NCBI RefSeq assembly: GCF_002302565.1
Contig: NZ_CP022382.1
Location: 2,155,001 to 2,219,000 of the forward strand
DNA: 64,000 nucleotides
Origin: Capnocytophaga canimorsus
GTDB taxonomy: Bacteria > Bacteroidota > Bacteroidia > Flavobacteriales > Flavobacteriaceae
Reading direction: 5' to 3'
Positions 1 through 8,199 of the stretch are shown in pieces; position 1 is the stretch's first letter, and every line of letters begins with the position of its first letter. Under the pieces are notes generated by a model. That model ran no database searches. It was given only the letters and a program-made list of their open reading frames with translations, and was not told the origin of the DNA. Both the position numbers and the translations under genes were made by a program.

Positions 1-116
1 TTACTTAACACTCTATCTACTTCACCTCTACTCATAGCTTTTTCTATATCTCTCGCTATATCTTCTCCTACTGCTTTTTCCAATCTATTTCTTCCATTTA
101 TCCAAGTATCGGACAT
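1..116 (-). CDS. Hypothetical protein, 5' part only (runs off the window)
   Basis: The 38 visible codons start with ATG at 116 and stay open to the window edge. The product begins MSDTWINGRNRLEKAVGED and is rich in charged, probably helical residues. I do not recognise a family. The start lies 19 bases inside the end of the preceding small gene, in another frame, so the two are either translationally coupled or parts of one gene broken by a frameshift. Its position after a small immunity-like gene suggests part of a toxin/immunity or other accessory cassette. That is inference from context only. Confidence 0.35.
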   Translation of the reverse strand, partial: MSDTWINGRNRLEKAVGEDIARDIEKAMSRGEVDRVLS

Positions 117-352
117 TTGTTTTGTTTTTCCATCACTTCTGATAATACTACATAAGATAACTTGAAGTTTTTGGTAAAATATCCTAACATTACTCCAAGA
201 TTGTCATAATGATCTGTTACAAACTCCACCCCTCCTAATGTTTTCTCAAAAACAGGTTCAAATTTAGTGTTTAGTTGATTGTTAATCGAATTTCTATCCA
301 TTCCAAATTTTAATTCACCTACCTTTTCAAACGGTTTAATTATATTTCTCAT
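98..352 (-). CDS. Small protein, possibly a truncated immunity protein
   Basis: The product is 84 residues and begins MRNIIKPFEKVGELKFGMDR. From memory, openings of the type 'I-x-P-F-x-x-V-G-x-L-x-F-G-M-x-R' occur in Bacteroidota proteins that sit next to secreted polymorphic toxins and act as immunity proteins. No signal peptide or membrane segment is seen. Such proteins are usually longer, and this one stops where a second open frame (1-116) takes over, so a frameshift truncation is possible. A remnant resembling the tail of a longer protein lies directly upstream (363-449). The immunity role is inference. Confidence 0.4.
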   Translation of the reverse strand: MRNIIKPFEKVGELKFGMDRNSINNQLNTKFEPVFEKTLGGVEFVTDHYDNLGVMLGYFTKNFKLSYVVLSEVMEKQNKCPILG

Positions 353-362
353 AATTTAATTA

Positions 363-449
363 TTAAAATTTTCCATTTTTCTTATACCAATCTCTTAATT
401 GTTCGATAGCTTCATCGTATTTGTCTCCAGATTTTTCACTAATGATATA
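363..449 (-). pseudogene. C-terminal remnant of a lost gene (possible toxin tail)
   Basis: A 28-codon open stretch without a start codon ends 11 bases before the ATG of the small immunity-like gene. Its last residues read DKYDEAIEQLRDWYKKNGKF, which looks like the end of a real globular protein. It is cut off upstream by an in-frame stop and then by the terminator of the neighbouring gene. A toxin gene directly before its immunity gene would end in just this place, so I read it as a decayed toxin C-terminus. I cannot name the toxin family. Confidence 0.35.
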
Positions 450-490
450 TTATAAACTACCTTCAAGGCATAGATTAAAAAATCATCAAA

Positions 491-521
491 AAAAACCGGA
501 TTTGAAAAATCCGGTTTTTTT
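491..521. terminator. Intrinsic terminator, bidirectional
   Basis: An inverted repeat with core ACCGGATTT / AAATCCGGT is flanked by A-runs on one side and T-runs on the other. It lies just past the stop codon of the GH109-type gene on the minus strand and also separates that gene from the decayed cassette at the window edge. Confidence 0.8.
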
Positions 522-542
522 AATTCTTCTATAAAGTTAAAA

Positions 543-1970
543 TTATTTAGCAAAGGCGTGTTCGTACTTTTGAACCTTGTTCCACGCACCTCGTGTAAAA
601 TCAGGAATTTCAACAGGAGCACTTCCGTTTTCAAGAGAAATTTTAGAAAGCGGAACTAGGCAAGACCATTCTGCCAAATCATAAACGTCCATATCCAAAG
701 GTAAACCATTTTGTAAGCAGTATATCAATCGATAATCCATAATGAAATCCATTCCTCCGTGTCCGCCTACCTTTTTAGCTTGTTCTTCCAATTCTTTATG
801 GATAGGATGCTTGTATTTTTCCATTAAAGCTTTTTTAATTTCAGCAGAAACAAAACCGTGTGCGTTTAAGTTTTCGTGGTTAGGCACCTCATCTGCAGAT
901 ACATTTTCAGGGCGTAAAGTAAAGCCTTCAATAGGATATTTATTAGCAAATCCTTCTGTACCTGTTAATTGATACATTCTTGAGTACGGACGAGGAGTCA
1001 TTACGTTGTGTTGAATTTGCATTGTTTTTCCTTTCTCAGTTTTGATTAAGGTCATTGTATGATCTCCGTTTTGGAAATCGGGTGCTTCTTTTCCAGTAAG
1101 TTTTTTGTAGTATTTTGGTCCGTTAAAAGGTTTGGTGTCTATGGAAACCAAATAATTCATTTTATCACCACGATGGATATTAAGTGCTTGACAAGCAGGA
1201 CCTATGCCGTGTGTAGGATAAACATCTCCACGATTTTCTCTATTGTATTCCAAGCGCCAATTTTCCCAATAAGCACCCCAGAAATCTTCTAAACTATGAA
1301 TGTAAGCACCTTCTGCGTGGATAACCTCTCCGAATAAGCCTTTTTGAGCCATATTAAGGGTCGTTAGTTCAAAAAAGTCGTAAACACAATTTTCGAGCAT
1401 CATACAATGCAATTGTTTTTCTTCGGCTTTGTTGATAAGTGCCCAAATATCTTCTAAGCTCATAGCTCCTGGTACTTCAATGGCAACGTGTTTTCCGTGT
1501 TCCATAGCGTAGAGAGCCATCGGAACGTGGTGTTTCCAATCGGTAACAATGTACACCAAATCAACGTCGTCTCGCTCACAAAGCCCTTTCCAAGCATCTA
1601 AAGAACCACTATATTCCGCTGCACGGGGTACTTGAGCTTCATCTAGTATTTTTTGGGTTTTTTCTACTCTTTCAGGAACCACATCACACAGAGCGGTTAT
1701 TTTTGTTCCAGGGATATGTGTAAACCGTTTTACTGCTGACGGACCGCGCATTCCCAACCCGATAAAGCCTACACGAACAGTTTCTAACTTCGGAGTAACT
1801 AGCCCTACAACATCTTTTTGACCTGCAGGACGCTCAGGTGCAAACACCTTAATGGGTTGAATTTCTCCTTTTGAACCACCTTCTGTTTTGCAGCCTGAAT
1901 TGCAGTTACAACTTGCAACTCCTAAAGAGATGGCTGCCACAATGATAAGATTTCTTAATTTTTTATACAT
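543..1970 (-). CDS. GH109-type Gfo/Idh/MocA lipoprotein (putative alpha-N-acetylgalactosaminidase)
   Basis: The 475-residue protein starts with a lipoprotein signal peptide; the lipobox V-A-S-C places the lipidated Cys at residue 21. A Rossmann dinucleotide motif (GFIGLGMRG, residues 68-76) follows, then the Gfo/Idh/MocA core with EVPG (165-168), ENCVY (193-197) and YPTHGIGP (251-258). This combination resembles the GH109 glycosidases, which use a bound NAD to remove terminal alpha-GalNAc by an oxidation-elimination cycle. The family is known; the substrate here is inferred. Lipidation implies a periplasmic or outer-membrane location, so the NAD would have to be loaded before export. It appears monocistronic, with a promoter at 2005-2012. 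A different hydrolase or reductase role within the superfamily cannot be excluded. Confidence 0.75.
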   Translation of the reverse strand: MYKKLRNLIIVAAISLGVASCNCNSGCKTEGGSKGEIQPIKVFAPERPAGQKDVVGLVTPKLETVRVGFIGLGMRGPSAVKRFTHIPGTKITALCDVVPERVEKTQKILDEAQVPRAAEYSGSLDAWKGLCERDDVDLVYIVTDWKHHVPMALYAMEHGKHVAIEVPGAMSLEDIWALINKAEEKQLHCMMLENCVYDFFELTTLNMAQKGLFGEVIHAEGAYIHSLEDFWGAYWENWRLEYNRENRGDVYPTHGIGPACQALNIHRGDKMNYLVSIDTKPFNGPKYYKKLTGKEAPDFQNGDHTMTLIKTEKGKTMQIQHNVMTPRPYSRMYQLTGTEGFANKYPIEGFTLRPENVSADEVPNHENLNAHGFVSAEIKKALMEKYKHPIHKELEEQAKKVGGHGGMDFIMDYRLIYCLQNGLPLDMDVYDLAEWSCLVPLSKISLENGSAPVEIPDFTRGAWNKVQKYEHAFAK

Positions 1971-2004
1971 AATAGTTTATGTTTGAGGTTAATTATACTA
2001 GCCA

Positions 2005-2012
2005 CAAAAATA
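2005..2012 (-). promoter_or_regulatory. Bacteroidota -7 element for the GH109-type gene
   Basis: Read on the minus strand this is TATTTTTG, which matches TAnnTTTG. It lies about 35 bases before the ATG at 1970. No clear -33 TTTG at ideal spacing is seen. Confidence 0.5.
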
Positions 2013-2087
2013 ACATTTTTATAACAAATTAAAAAACAAAAAAATCTTTTTTCGGTTGAAAAGAAAGTAAGAGGCTTTTCTATAAAA

Positions 2088-2651
2088 CTATTGTTTGAGC
2101 CATTGAGTGAAAATCCGTTTGAATTTGTTGATTTTAGGAGTGATGATTTGACTACAATAAAATTCCTCCATATTCTGCGAATAGAAATTGTCGTGGTAAG
2201 ACTCCGCTGGGTAAAAAACATCTAATTTGGATATTTCGGTAACGTACTTGTGGGGCCATAAATCCGAATCCTCAAAAAATTGTTTTGATTTCAGAGCTGC
2301 TTTTCGTTGATAATCATTATGATAGAATATAGCAGAGCGATATTGTGTACCATAGTCAATTCCTTGTTGATTTAAAGTGGTGGGGTTGTGGATGTTCCAA
2401 AAAACAGCTAGTAAATTTTCGAAAGAAATAACATTAGGGTCATAGGTGATTTGTACAACTTCGGCGTGTCCAGTTACTCCATCACACACTTCTTCGTAAG
2501 TAGGGTTAGGGGTGTGCCCTCCTGTATATCCTGATTTTACGTGTATTACACCTTTCAAAAGCTCGAAAATAGCTTCCACACACCAAAAACAACCTGCCCC
2601 AAAAGTAGCCGTTTTGTATTTTTCTGTGATATTTTCGTTTACAGATAACAT
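2088..2651 (-). CDS. msrA: Peptide methionine sulfoxide reductase MsrA
   Basis: The 187-residue protein carries the MsrA active-site motif GCFWC (catalytic Cys21, with Cys24), followed by the family blocks GYTGGHTPNPTYEEVC, GHAEVVQITYDP and GIDYGTQYRSAIF. MsrA reduces the S-epimer of methionine sulfoxide, free or in proteins, using thioredoxin for recycling. No signal peptide is seen, so it should be cytoplasmic. The gene stands alone, divergent from uvrA, and there is no MsrB domain or msrB neighbour in the window. Start: ATG at 2651, close before the conserved core. Confidence 0.95.
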   Translation of the reverse strand: MLSVNENITEKYKTATFGAGCFWCVEAIFELLKGVIHVKSGYTGGHTPNPTYEEVCDGVTGHAEVVQITYDPNVISFENLLAVFWNIHNPTTLNQQGIDYGTQYRSAIFYHNDYQRKAALKSKQFFEDSDLWPHKYVTEISKLDVFYPAESYHDNFYSQNMEEFYCSQIITPKINKFKRIFTQWLKQ

Positions 2652-2698
2652 AATGAAGTCCGTAATGTTTAAATGTTAAGTTGCACACGTAATTGGGG

Positions 2699-2706
2699 CA
2701 AAACTA
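2699..2706 (-). promoter_or_regulatory. -7 element for msrA
   Basis: Read on the minus strand this is TAGTTTTG (TAnnTTTG), about 48 bases before the msrA start, in the divergent msrA-uvrA spacer. Confidence 0.45.
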
Positions 2707-2818
2707 ATATTTCAAGTTAATTTTACAAAAAATATAATGTGATAGATTTGTTAAAAATAAATGCGATAAATCAGTCTTAATTTTTCATTTTGTTTATTGT
2801 CTTTCATTTTTAGTGCTT

Positions 2819-2847
2819 TTTGTTTCCTTGATAAATACATATCTTTG
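2819..2847 (+). promoter_or_regulatory. uvrA promoter
   Basis: A -33 TTTG (2819-2822) and a -7 TATCTTTG (2840-2847) are 17 bases apart and lie 23 bases before the ATG. Both match the Bacteroidota vegetative promoter. No LexA-type palindrome is evident. Confidence 0.65.
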
Positions 2848-2869
2848 TGCCTTATTCTTCTATTAAGAA

Positions 2870-5632
2870 ATGAAAACCAAAGAAATACTTATAAAAGGAG
2901 CTAAGCTCCACAATTTAAAAGACATTACGGTTGGCATTCCGCGTAATCAATTGGTAGTGATTACGGGCTTATCGGGTTCGGGAAAGTCCAGCTTGGCGTT
3001 CGACACACTTTATGCCGAGGGGCAACGCCGTTACGTGGAAAGCCTTTCGTCTTACGCACGTCAGTTTTTAGGAAGACTCGACAAACCCAAAGTGGATAAC
3101 ATCGTGGGAATTGCTCCCGCTATAGCTATTGAACAGAAAGTCAATACTTCTAATCCGCGTTCTACCGTAGGGACGTCCACAGAAATCTATGACTATTTAA
3201 AATTACTCTTCGCTCGTATCGGAAAAACGTACTCGCCCATTTCTGGCAAAGAAGTGAAAAAACATTCTGTTACTGATGTAGTTGATGCCGTTTTGAACTA
3301 TCCTGAGCGAACAAAATTACTGCTTTTAGCTCCCGTGCATATTGCCGAAGGTAGGAAAACGCCCCAAGTGCTTCAAATTTTATTACAGCAGGGTTATGCA
3401 CGTATTCAGCATAAAGGCGAAATTATTCGCATTGACGAAGCCGACCTGAATAGTATAAGTTCTGATTTTCTGCTTGTTATCGACCGAATTATTGTACAAC
3501 ACGATGAAGATTTTAAACATCGATTAGCAGATGCCGTTGATACTGCTTTCTTTGAAGGAAAAGGCGAATGCATCATCGAAGAGGTTGAAAATCAGAACAA
3601 ACAAACGTTCAGTAACCGATTTGAATTGGACGGCATTGAGTTTTTTGAACCCAATGTTCATTTGTTTAGCTTCAACAATCCGTACGGAGCTTGTCCCAAG
3701 TGCGACGGATATGGCGATACCATTGGGCTTGATGAAGAGTTAATCATTCCGAACACAGCTCTTTCCGTGTACGATAATTGCATCTTTCCGTGGCGAGGCG
3801 AAACGATGAGTTGGTATCGCGATCAGCTGGTTTTGAATGCTTACAAGTTCGATTTTCCCATTCACAAGCCGTGGTTTGAACTCACCAAAGAGCAAAAACA
3901 ATTGGTTTGGAAAGGCAATAAATTTTTCACCGGACTGACAGATTTTTTCAAAGAACTTGAAGAAAAAAGTTATAAAATACAAAATCGAGTACTACTTGCA
4001 CGTTATCGCGGAAAAACCAAATGCAACGAATGCGATGGGAAACGCTTACGAAAAGAGGCTGATTACGTAAAGATTAACGGCAAAAGTATTTCAGATTTAG
4101 TTGATATTTCCATAGAAGAATTACAAACTTTCTTTAAAGAGCTGAAACTTTCTGACTACGAAAGAAGTATAGCCAAACGCTTACTTGTGGAGATTGAAAA
4201 TCGATTGCAATTCCTTTCGGACGTAGGATTGAACTATTTGACCCTCAATCGTAAGTCAAACACGCTGTCAGGCGGAGAAAGCCAACGTATCAATTTGGCA
4301 ACTTCATTAGGAAGCAGTTTGGTAGGCTCAATGTATATTTTGGACGAACCCAGTATTGGTTTGCACCCGAAAGACACTGAAAAACTCATCGGAGTACTCA
4401 AATCGTTACGTGATTTGGGCAACACGGTGATTGTAGTTGAGCACGATGAAGACATTATGAAAGCTGCCGATTACATCATTGATATTGGTCCTGAAGCTGG
4501 AACGCACGGTGGTGAGGTAGTTGCACAAGGCACTTATGACGAAATTCTTACGGCAGATTCGCTAACGGGTAAGTACCTCAGCAAACGAATGCAAATCGAA
4601 CTTCCGAAAGAAAGACGCACCTCTCCGCATTACATCACGCTTATAGGCTGTCGTGAAAATAACTTAAAAAACATAGATGTTACGCTTCCGTTGGATATGC
4701 TTACGGTAGTTACGGGCGTTTCTGGAAGCGGAAAATCAACACTTATCAAGCGAATTTTATATCCTGCGATGCTTAAAGAATTGGACATCAATAGCGACAA
4801 AGCAGGGCAGTTCTCAAAACTTGACGGAAAGTACAAGCACATTCAGTCTGTGGAGTTCGTTGACCAAAACCCGATAGGCAAGTCCTCACGCTCAAACCCA
4901 ATAACTTACATAAAAGCCTACGACGATATTCGGAATTTGTATGCCGCACAAAAACTTTCAAAGTTGCGGAACTTTCAGCCAAAACACTTTTCATTCAATG
5001 TAGATGGTGGGCGTTGTGAGGTTTGTAAAGGCGAAGGCGAAGTTACCATCGAAATGCAATTTATGGCTGATGTACATCTTCCTTGCGAGGCTTGTGGCGG
5101 AAAACGTTTCAAAAAGGAAGTGTTAGAAGTAACTTTTGAAGGCAAGTCCATCGACGATTTACTAAACACCACTATTGATGATGCCGTTGCTTTTTTTGAA
5201 CAACATAAGCAACCAAAAATCAGCTCGAAACTAAAACCGCTTCAAGATGTTGGGCTGGGTTATGTTACACTTGGGCAGTCATCTTCCACGTTGTCGGGAG
5301 GAGAGGCACAACGCATTAAGTTGGCTTCTTTCTTGGCGAAGTCCGAAAGTAAAGAGAAGGTACTATTCATCTTTGACGAACCTACCACAGGATTGCATTT
5401 TCACGATATTCGCAAGTTATTGGCTTCCTTTCAGGCACTTATAGAAAAAGGGCATTCCATTATCGTAATTGAGCATAACTTGGAGATGATAAAATCAGCC
5501 GATTACGTAATTGACTTAGGATTGGACGGAGGCGACAAAGGCGGAACCATCATCGCACAAGGCACTCCCGAAGAAATTATCCGAAACAAACAGAGCTACA
5601 CAGCTAAATACTTGAAAGAAGTGATGAAATAA
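2870..5632 (+). CDS. uvrA: Excinuclease ABC subunit UvrA
   Basis: UvrA is the damage-scanning ATPase of nucleotide excision repair and works with UvrB and UvrC. The 920-residue protein has two ABC modules. The first has Walker A GLSGSGKSS (33-41) and signature LSGGE (466-470). The second has Walker A GVSGSGKST (616-624) and signature LSGGE (from 808). Zinc-binding Cys pairs are present at 275/278 with 385/388, and at 716/719 with 739/742. A further Cys pair found in some UvrAs is absent: the site reads SPISGKEVKKH. The length is slightly below the usual 940. Start: ATG at 2870, directly after a good promoter. The gene is monocistronic and ends at a strong terminator. Some Bacteroidota carry a second UvrA paralogue, so this may not be the only copy. 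Confidence 0.97.
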   Translation: MKTKEILIKGAKLHNLKDITVGIPRNQLVVITGLSGSGKSSLAFDTLYAEGQRRYVESLSSYARQFLGRLDKPKVDNIVGIAPAIAIEQKVNTSNPRSTVGTSTEIYDYLKLLFARIGKTYSPISGKEVKKHSVTDVVDAVLNYPERTKLLLLAPVHIAEGRKTPQVLQILLQQGYARIQHKGEIIRIDEADLNSISSDFLLVIDRIIVQHDEDFKHRLADAVDTAFFEGKGECIIEEVENQNKQTFSNRFELDGIEFFEPNVHLFSFNNPYGACPKCDGYGDTIGLDEELIIPNTALSVYDNCIFPWRGETMSWYRDQLVLNAYKFDFPIHKPWFELTKEQKQLVWKGNKFFTGLTDFFKELEEKSYKIQNRVLLARYRGKTKCNECDGKRLRKEADYVKINGKSISDLVDISIEELQTFFKELKLSDYERSIAKRLLVEIENRLQFLSDVGLNYLTLNRKSNTLSGGESQRINLATSLGSSLVGSMYILDEPSIGLHPKDTEKLIGVLKSLRDLGNTVIVVEHDEDIMKAADYIIDIGPEAGTHGGEVVAQGTYDEILTADSLTGKYLSKRMQIELPKERRTSPHYITLIGCRENNLKNIDVTLPLDMLTVVTGVSGSGKSTLIKRILYPAMLKELDINSDKAGQFSKLDGKYKHIQSVEFVDQNPIGKSSRSNPITYIKAYDDIRNLYAAQKLSKLRNFQPKHFSFNVDGGRCEVCKGEGEVTIEMQFMADVHLPCEACGGKRFKKEVLEVTFEGKSIDDLLNTTIDDAVAFFEQHKQPKISSKLKPLQDVGLGYVTLGQSSSTLSGGEAQRIKLASFLAKSESKEKVLFIFDEPTTGLHFHDIRKLLASFQALIEKGHSIIVIEHNLEMIKSADYVIDLGLDGGDKGGTIIAQGTPEEIIRNKQSYTAKYLKEVMK

Positions 5633-5640
5633 AGAGGTTT

Positions 5641-5680
5641 AAGAGGTTTGACTTTTTCTTAAAATCAAACCTCTTTTTTA
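5641..5680. terminator. Bidirectional terminator between uvrA and the GNAT-like gene
   Basis: The arms AAGAGGTTTGA (5641-5651) and TCAAACCTCTT (5665-5675) are followed by a T-run. The hairpin sits between two convergent genes and has A/T tracts on both sides, so it can serve both. Confidence 0.85.
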
Positions 5681-6808
5681 TTTTGAATCCAATTCTTTTC
5701 GGAAAGTGGCGCGAGTAGCATAATCTACTGGGGCGAAATTCTTCCACAGCTGTTTGATAGCAATATTATCTTCCAATTCTGGGGTAACTACACATTTTTT
5801 TATACCATTTTTTTTGAAAATGGGATAGTAGTAATCGAATAAAATGGCGGGAACTCCCTTACTTTGATATTCGGGCAATACCCCAATCAGATAAAATTCT
5901 ACCGTGTCGTTTTTTTGTTTGGCTTTAAGCATATGCCAAAATCCGCAAGGAAATAGTCTGCCCTTTGCTTTTTGTAAAGCCTTTGAAAAAGAAGGAAGAA
6001 CAATAGCAAAACAAATCAGATTTCCGTCAGCATCTTCAATGAAACGAATGTATTCTGGATTTACAAAAGGAATGTATTTATCCTTAAAGTGCTGTTGTTG
6101 TTTTTTTGAAATGGGGACAAACGAGGCTAATTTGGCGTATGTGGTATTGAAAAGCTCAAACATAGCATCTACGTGTTTGAGAATTTCTTTGGTAGTGTTG
6201 GCAGGAACGATACGTAGTCCGTAACGTGCTTTTACCGAAGCAGCAGTTCTTTTAAAAATATCGTGGTTCACGTTTTCAATCAAGAAATAAGACTCACGGT
6301 ATCCTTTTTCTTTTGTAAAACCTAATTTTTGTAGATGTTCATTGTGATACGGATGATGGTACCAAGTCATCATATTGGCAATGTGGTCGTATCCGCTGGT
6401 AAGCACACCTACTTTATCCATATTTGAAAACCCCATAGGACCTTCCATATATTCCAACTGATATTCTTTTCCCTTTTCAGCTACTTTTTGCAATAAAGCT
6501 CGGGTTACTTCAATATCATCTATTACATCGAACCAGCCAAAACGTATTTTTTGGGTTTCAGCAGATTTCAAATCGTGATTATTGATAATTGCGGCTACTC
6601 GCCCAACAATTTCATTTTTATCGTTGTAAGCTAGGTATAAGAAAGCTTCTGCATTTTCAAATACCGGATTTTTCGCCTTATTGAACGAATCCACTTCGGC
6701 ACTAATAATAGGAGGTACCCAATACGGATGATTTTTATAAAGTGAAAACGGAAATTTTACAAAGGTTTTAATGTCTTTTAAGGAATGTATTTCTTTGACG
6801 GTCACCAT
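5678..6808 (-). CDS. GNAT-like acyltransferase family protein
   Basis: This 376-residue soluble protein opens MVTVKEIHSLKDIKTFVKFP and contains NHPYWVPP, EAFLYLAYNDKNEIVGRVAAIIN and YLIGVLPEYQSKGVPAILFDYYYP. The last block resembles the acetyl-CoA binding region of GNAT N-acetyltransferases. Large GNAT-like proteins of this type are common in Bacteroidota but have no assigned substrate that I know. It lies 31 bases downstream of an outer-membrane protein gene on the same strand with no terminator between, so the two are probably co-transcribed. Fold assignment is reasonable; the reaction is unknown. Confidence 0.65.
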   Translation of the reverse strand: MVTVKEIHSLKDIKTFVKFPFSLYKNHPYWVPPIISAEVDSFNKAKNPVFENAEAFLYLAYNDKNEIVGRVAAIINNHDLKSAETQKIRFGWFDVIDDIEVTRALLQKVAEKGKEYQLEYMEGPMGFSNMDKVGVLTSGYDHIANMMTWYHHPYHNEHLQKLGFTKEKGYRESYFLIENVNHDIFKRTAASVKARYGLRIVPANTTKEILKHVDAMFELFNTTYAKLASFVPISKKQQQHFKDKYIPFVNPEYIRFIEDADGNLICFAIVLPSFSKALQKAKGRLFPCGFWHMLKAKQKNDTVEFYLIGVLPEYQSKGVPAILFDYYYPIFKKNGIKKCVVTPELEDNIAIKQLWKNFAPVDYATRATFRKELDSK

Positions 6809-6839
6809 CTTTTTCTTGCTGTATTTGATTTTTTTTGGT

Positions 6840-7715
6840 TTATTTTTTCTCTTGAGGAAGGAATTTGTCGTATTTGTCTATCCGATAAGAGAAACCTAAA
6901 AGTGCGATGTATCGGCTTGGCGTGTCTTTCCAACTGGCACCTAAATCTATATTTACCTGAATATCTTTGGTGAAAAGGTATGCTCCACCAAGGCGTATGA
7001 TGTGGTCGCTATACCAATGACTTTGAATTCCTTCCGATTCGGCAAAGATACTAAAACGACCATTATCAAGATTATGTGTCAAGGTTAATACATAACCCCA
7101 TTCAGGGTATTGGGTAGTAAATCGATTGGCTATAATATTGCCTATCAGTGCGGTACGAGGGGTGGGATGACTTTGTAAGGCTAAAACTACTTTTGGAGAA
7201 AAAGGAGCAATGCCTGAGTAAAAATAGCGTTCGTTAGGAAAGGCATTCACGCCAGCGTATATTGCTACCGCTGGAATCATATTATTCCAATTGAAGGAAT
7301 GATTGGCTTTCCAACTATATAAATTAGGTTTGTTTTCAAAATAAGGGTTGTATATTAAGTATTTAGCACCTAAGGTATGATTATAGAACCCCATATGAGA
7401 CTGTGTTGTTGTAATAAATCGGTTTTGTTGGGTGTAATCATAAATCAGTGCTCCTTGAAGCATAAATTCCAATTTATTAGAAAAATATCCGTAACGTACA
7501 GTATAATTCAATCCACTGATGAACATATTGGTGTGTGTGGGGGTATGTTTTCGGTTCTCTACCCAAAGTCCGCCTTCAAATTGTAATACTTTCTTACCCA
7601 GCGCATAAGCGCTTTGCGAGTTTCCAGGTTGGTTGGAGTTGATAATATCGGTATATTGCCCGAAAATACTCGTGGAAAAGCCTATTAAAAAAATAGAAAA
7701 GAAGAGTTTTCGCAT
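6840..7715 (-). CDS. Outer-membrane beta-barrel protein of unknown function
   Basis: With the start at 7715 the protein has 291 residues and begins with a clean signal peptide (MRKLFFSIFLIGFSTSIFG, then QYTD). The 14 extra in-frame codons upstream would hide this signal, so I reject them. The rest alternates aromatic and polar residues in the manner of a beta-barrel, with many strands starting in Tyr, Phe or Trp, and the C-terminal region holds LLGFSYRIDKY. It resembles the transporter-like barrels often labelled 'phenol degradation MetA family' in Bacteroidota. It is the first gene of a likely two-gene operon with the GNAT-like gene. The substrate is unknown. Confidence 0.65.
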   Translation of the reverse strand: MRKLFFSIFLIGFSTSIFGQYTDIINSNQPGNSQSAYALGKKVLQFEGGLWVENRKHTPTHTNMFISGLNYTVRYGYFSNKLEFMLQGALIYDYTQQNRFITTTQSHMGFYNHTLGAKYLIYNPYFENKPNLYSWKANHSFNWNNMIPAVAIYAGVNAFPNERYFYSGIAPFSPKVVLALQSHPTPRTALIGNIIANRFTTQYPEWGYVLTLTHNLDNGRFSIFAESEGIQSHWYSDHIIRLGGAYLFTKDIQVNIDLGASWKDTPSRYIALLGFSYRIDKYDKFLPQEKK

Positions 7716-7811
7716 ATCTCTGTGTGTTATTTGCTTTATTGTCGGTTTTTCTGTCAAAATGAATAAAAGATGAACTTTTATGTATTCTTTTTTAAAAAAG
7801 AAAGCCTATGG

Positions 7812-7819
7812 CAAATATA
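7812..7819 (-). promoter_or_regulatory. -7 element for the outer-membrane protein / GNAT-like operon
   Basis: Read on the minus strand this is TATATTTG (TAnnTTTG), about 97 bases before the ATG at 7715. It would give a leader of roughly 90 bases. Confidence 0.45.
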
Positions 7820-7895
7820 ACACATATCTTTTGAAAGATTTCGTTTGGAGGTATAATAATTTTCTTATTTTTACCTCTTGAATAAATTAGAATTG

Positions 7896-7903
7896 TATTT
7901 TTG
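7896..7903 (+). promoter_or_regulatory. -7 element for DUF4834-yfhO
   Basis: TATTTTTG ends 19 bases before the ATG of the DUF4834 gene. Confidence 0.5.
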
Positions 7904-7922
7904 AAAAAAACTTAAAGAAATA

Positions 7923-8195
7923 ATGATTGCAGAAGCTTCTCTTACAGGATTTATAAAGACATTGATTGTTGTTATATTAGTAATATTTGGGTTACGATTA
8001 TTGTTGCGATTTTTGATGCCGTATATGCTCCGTTTTTTTGCACAAAAATTACAGCAAAACATACAACGAAAATTTCAACAAGCGCAACAAAAACAAAACC
8101 AAGATAATAAAATTGATAGCGCAAATGCCAAATATACCAATCCGAAATCTACCAAAAAAGTGGGCGAATATATTGATTACGAAGAAATAGAATAA
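7923..8195 (+). CDS. DUF4834 family small membrane protein
   Basis: The 90-residue protein has one strongly hydrophobic segment (about residues 10-35), then a basic, Gln-rich cytoplasmic-type tail and an acidic end (VGEYIDYEEIE). This matches DUF4834, a Bacteroidota family with no known role. The yfhO-type gene starts four bases after its stop, so the two are almost certainly one transcript; I recall this pairing from other Flavobacteria. A role in supporting the large membrane protein is possible but unproven. Confidence 0.75.
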   Translation: MIAEASLTGFIKTLIVVILVIFGLRLLLRFLMPYMLRFFAQKLQQNIQRKFQQAQQKQNQDNKIDSANAKYTNPKSTKKVGEYIDYEEIE

Positions 8196-8199
8196 AACA

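Noticed and set aside
395..634. 79-codon minus-strand frame overlapping the end of the GH109-type gene
   Set aside because: It lies in the wrong frame of a real gene and across its terminator.
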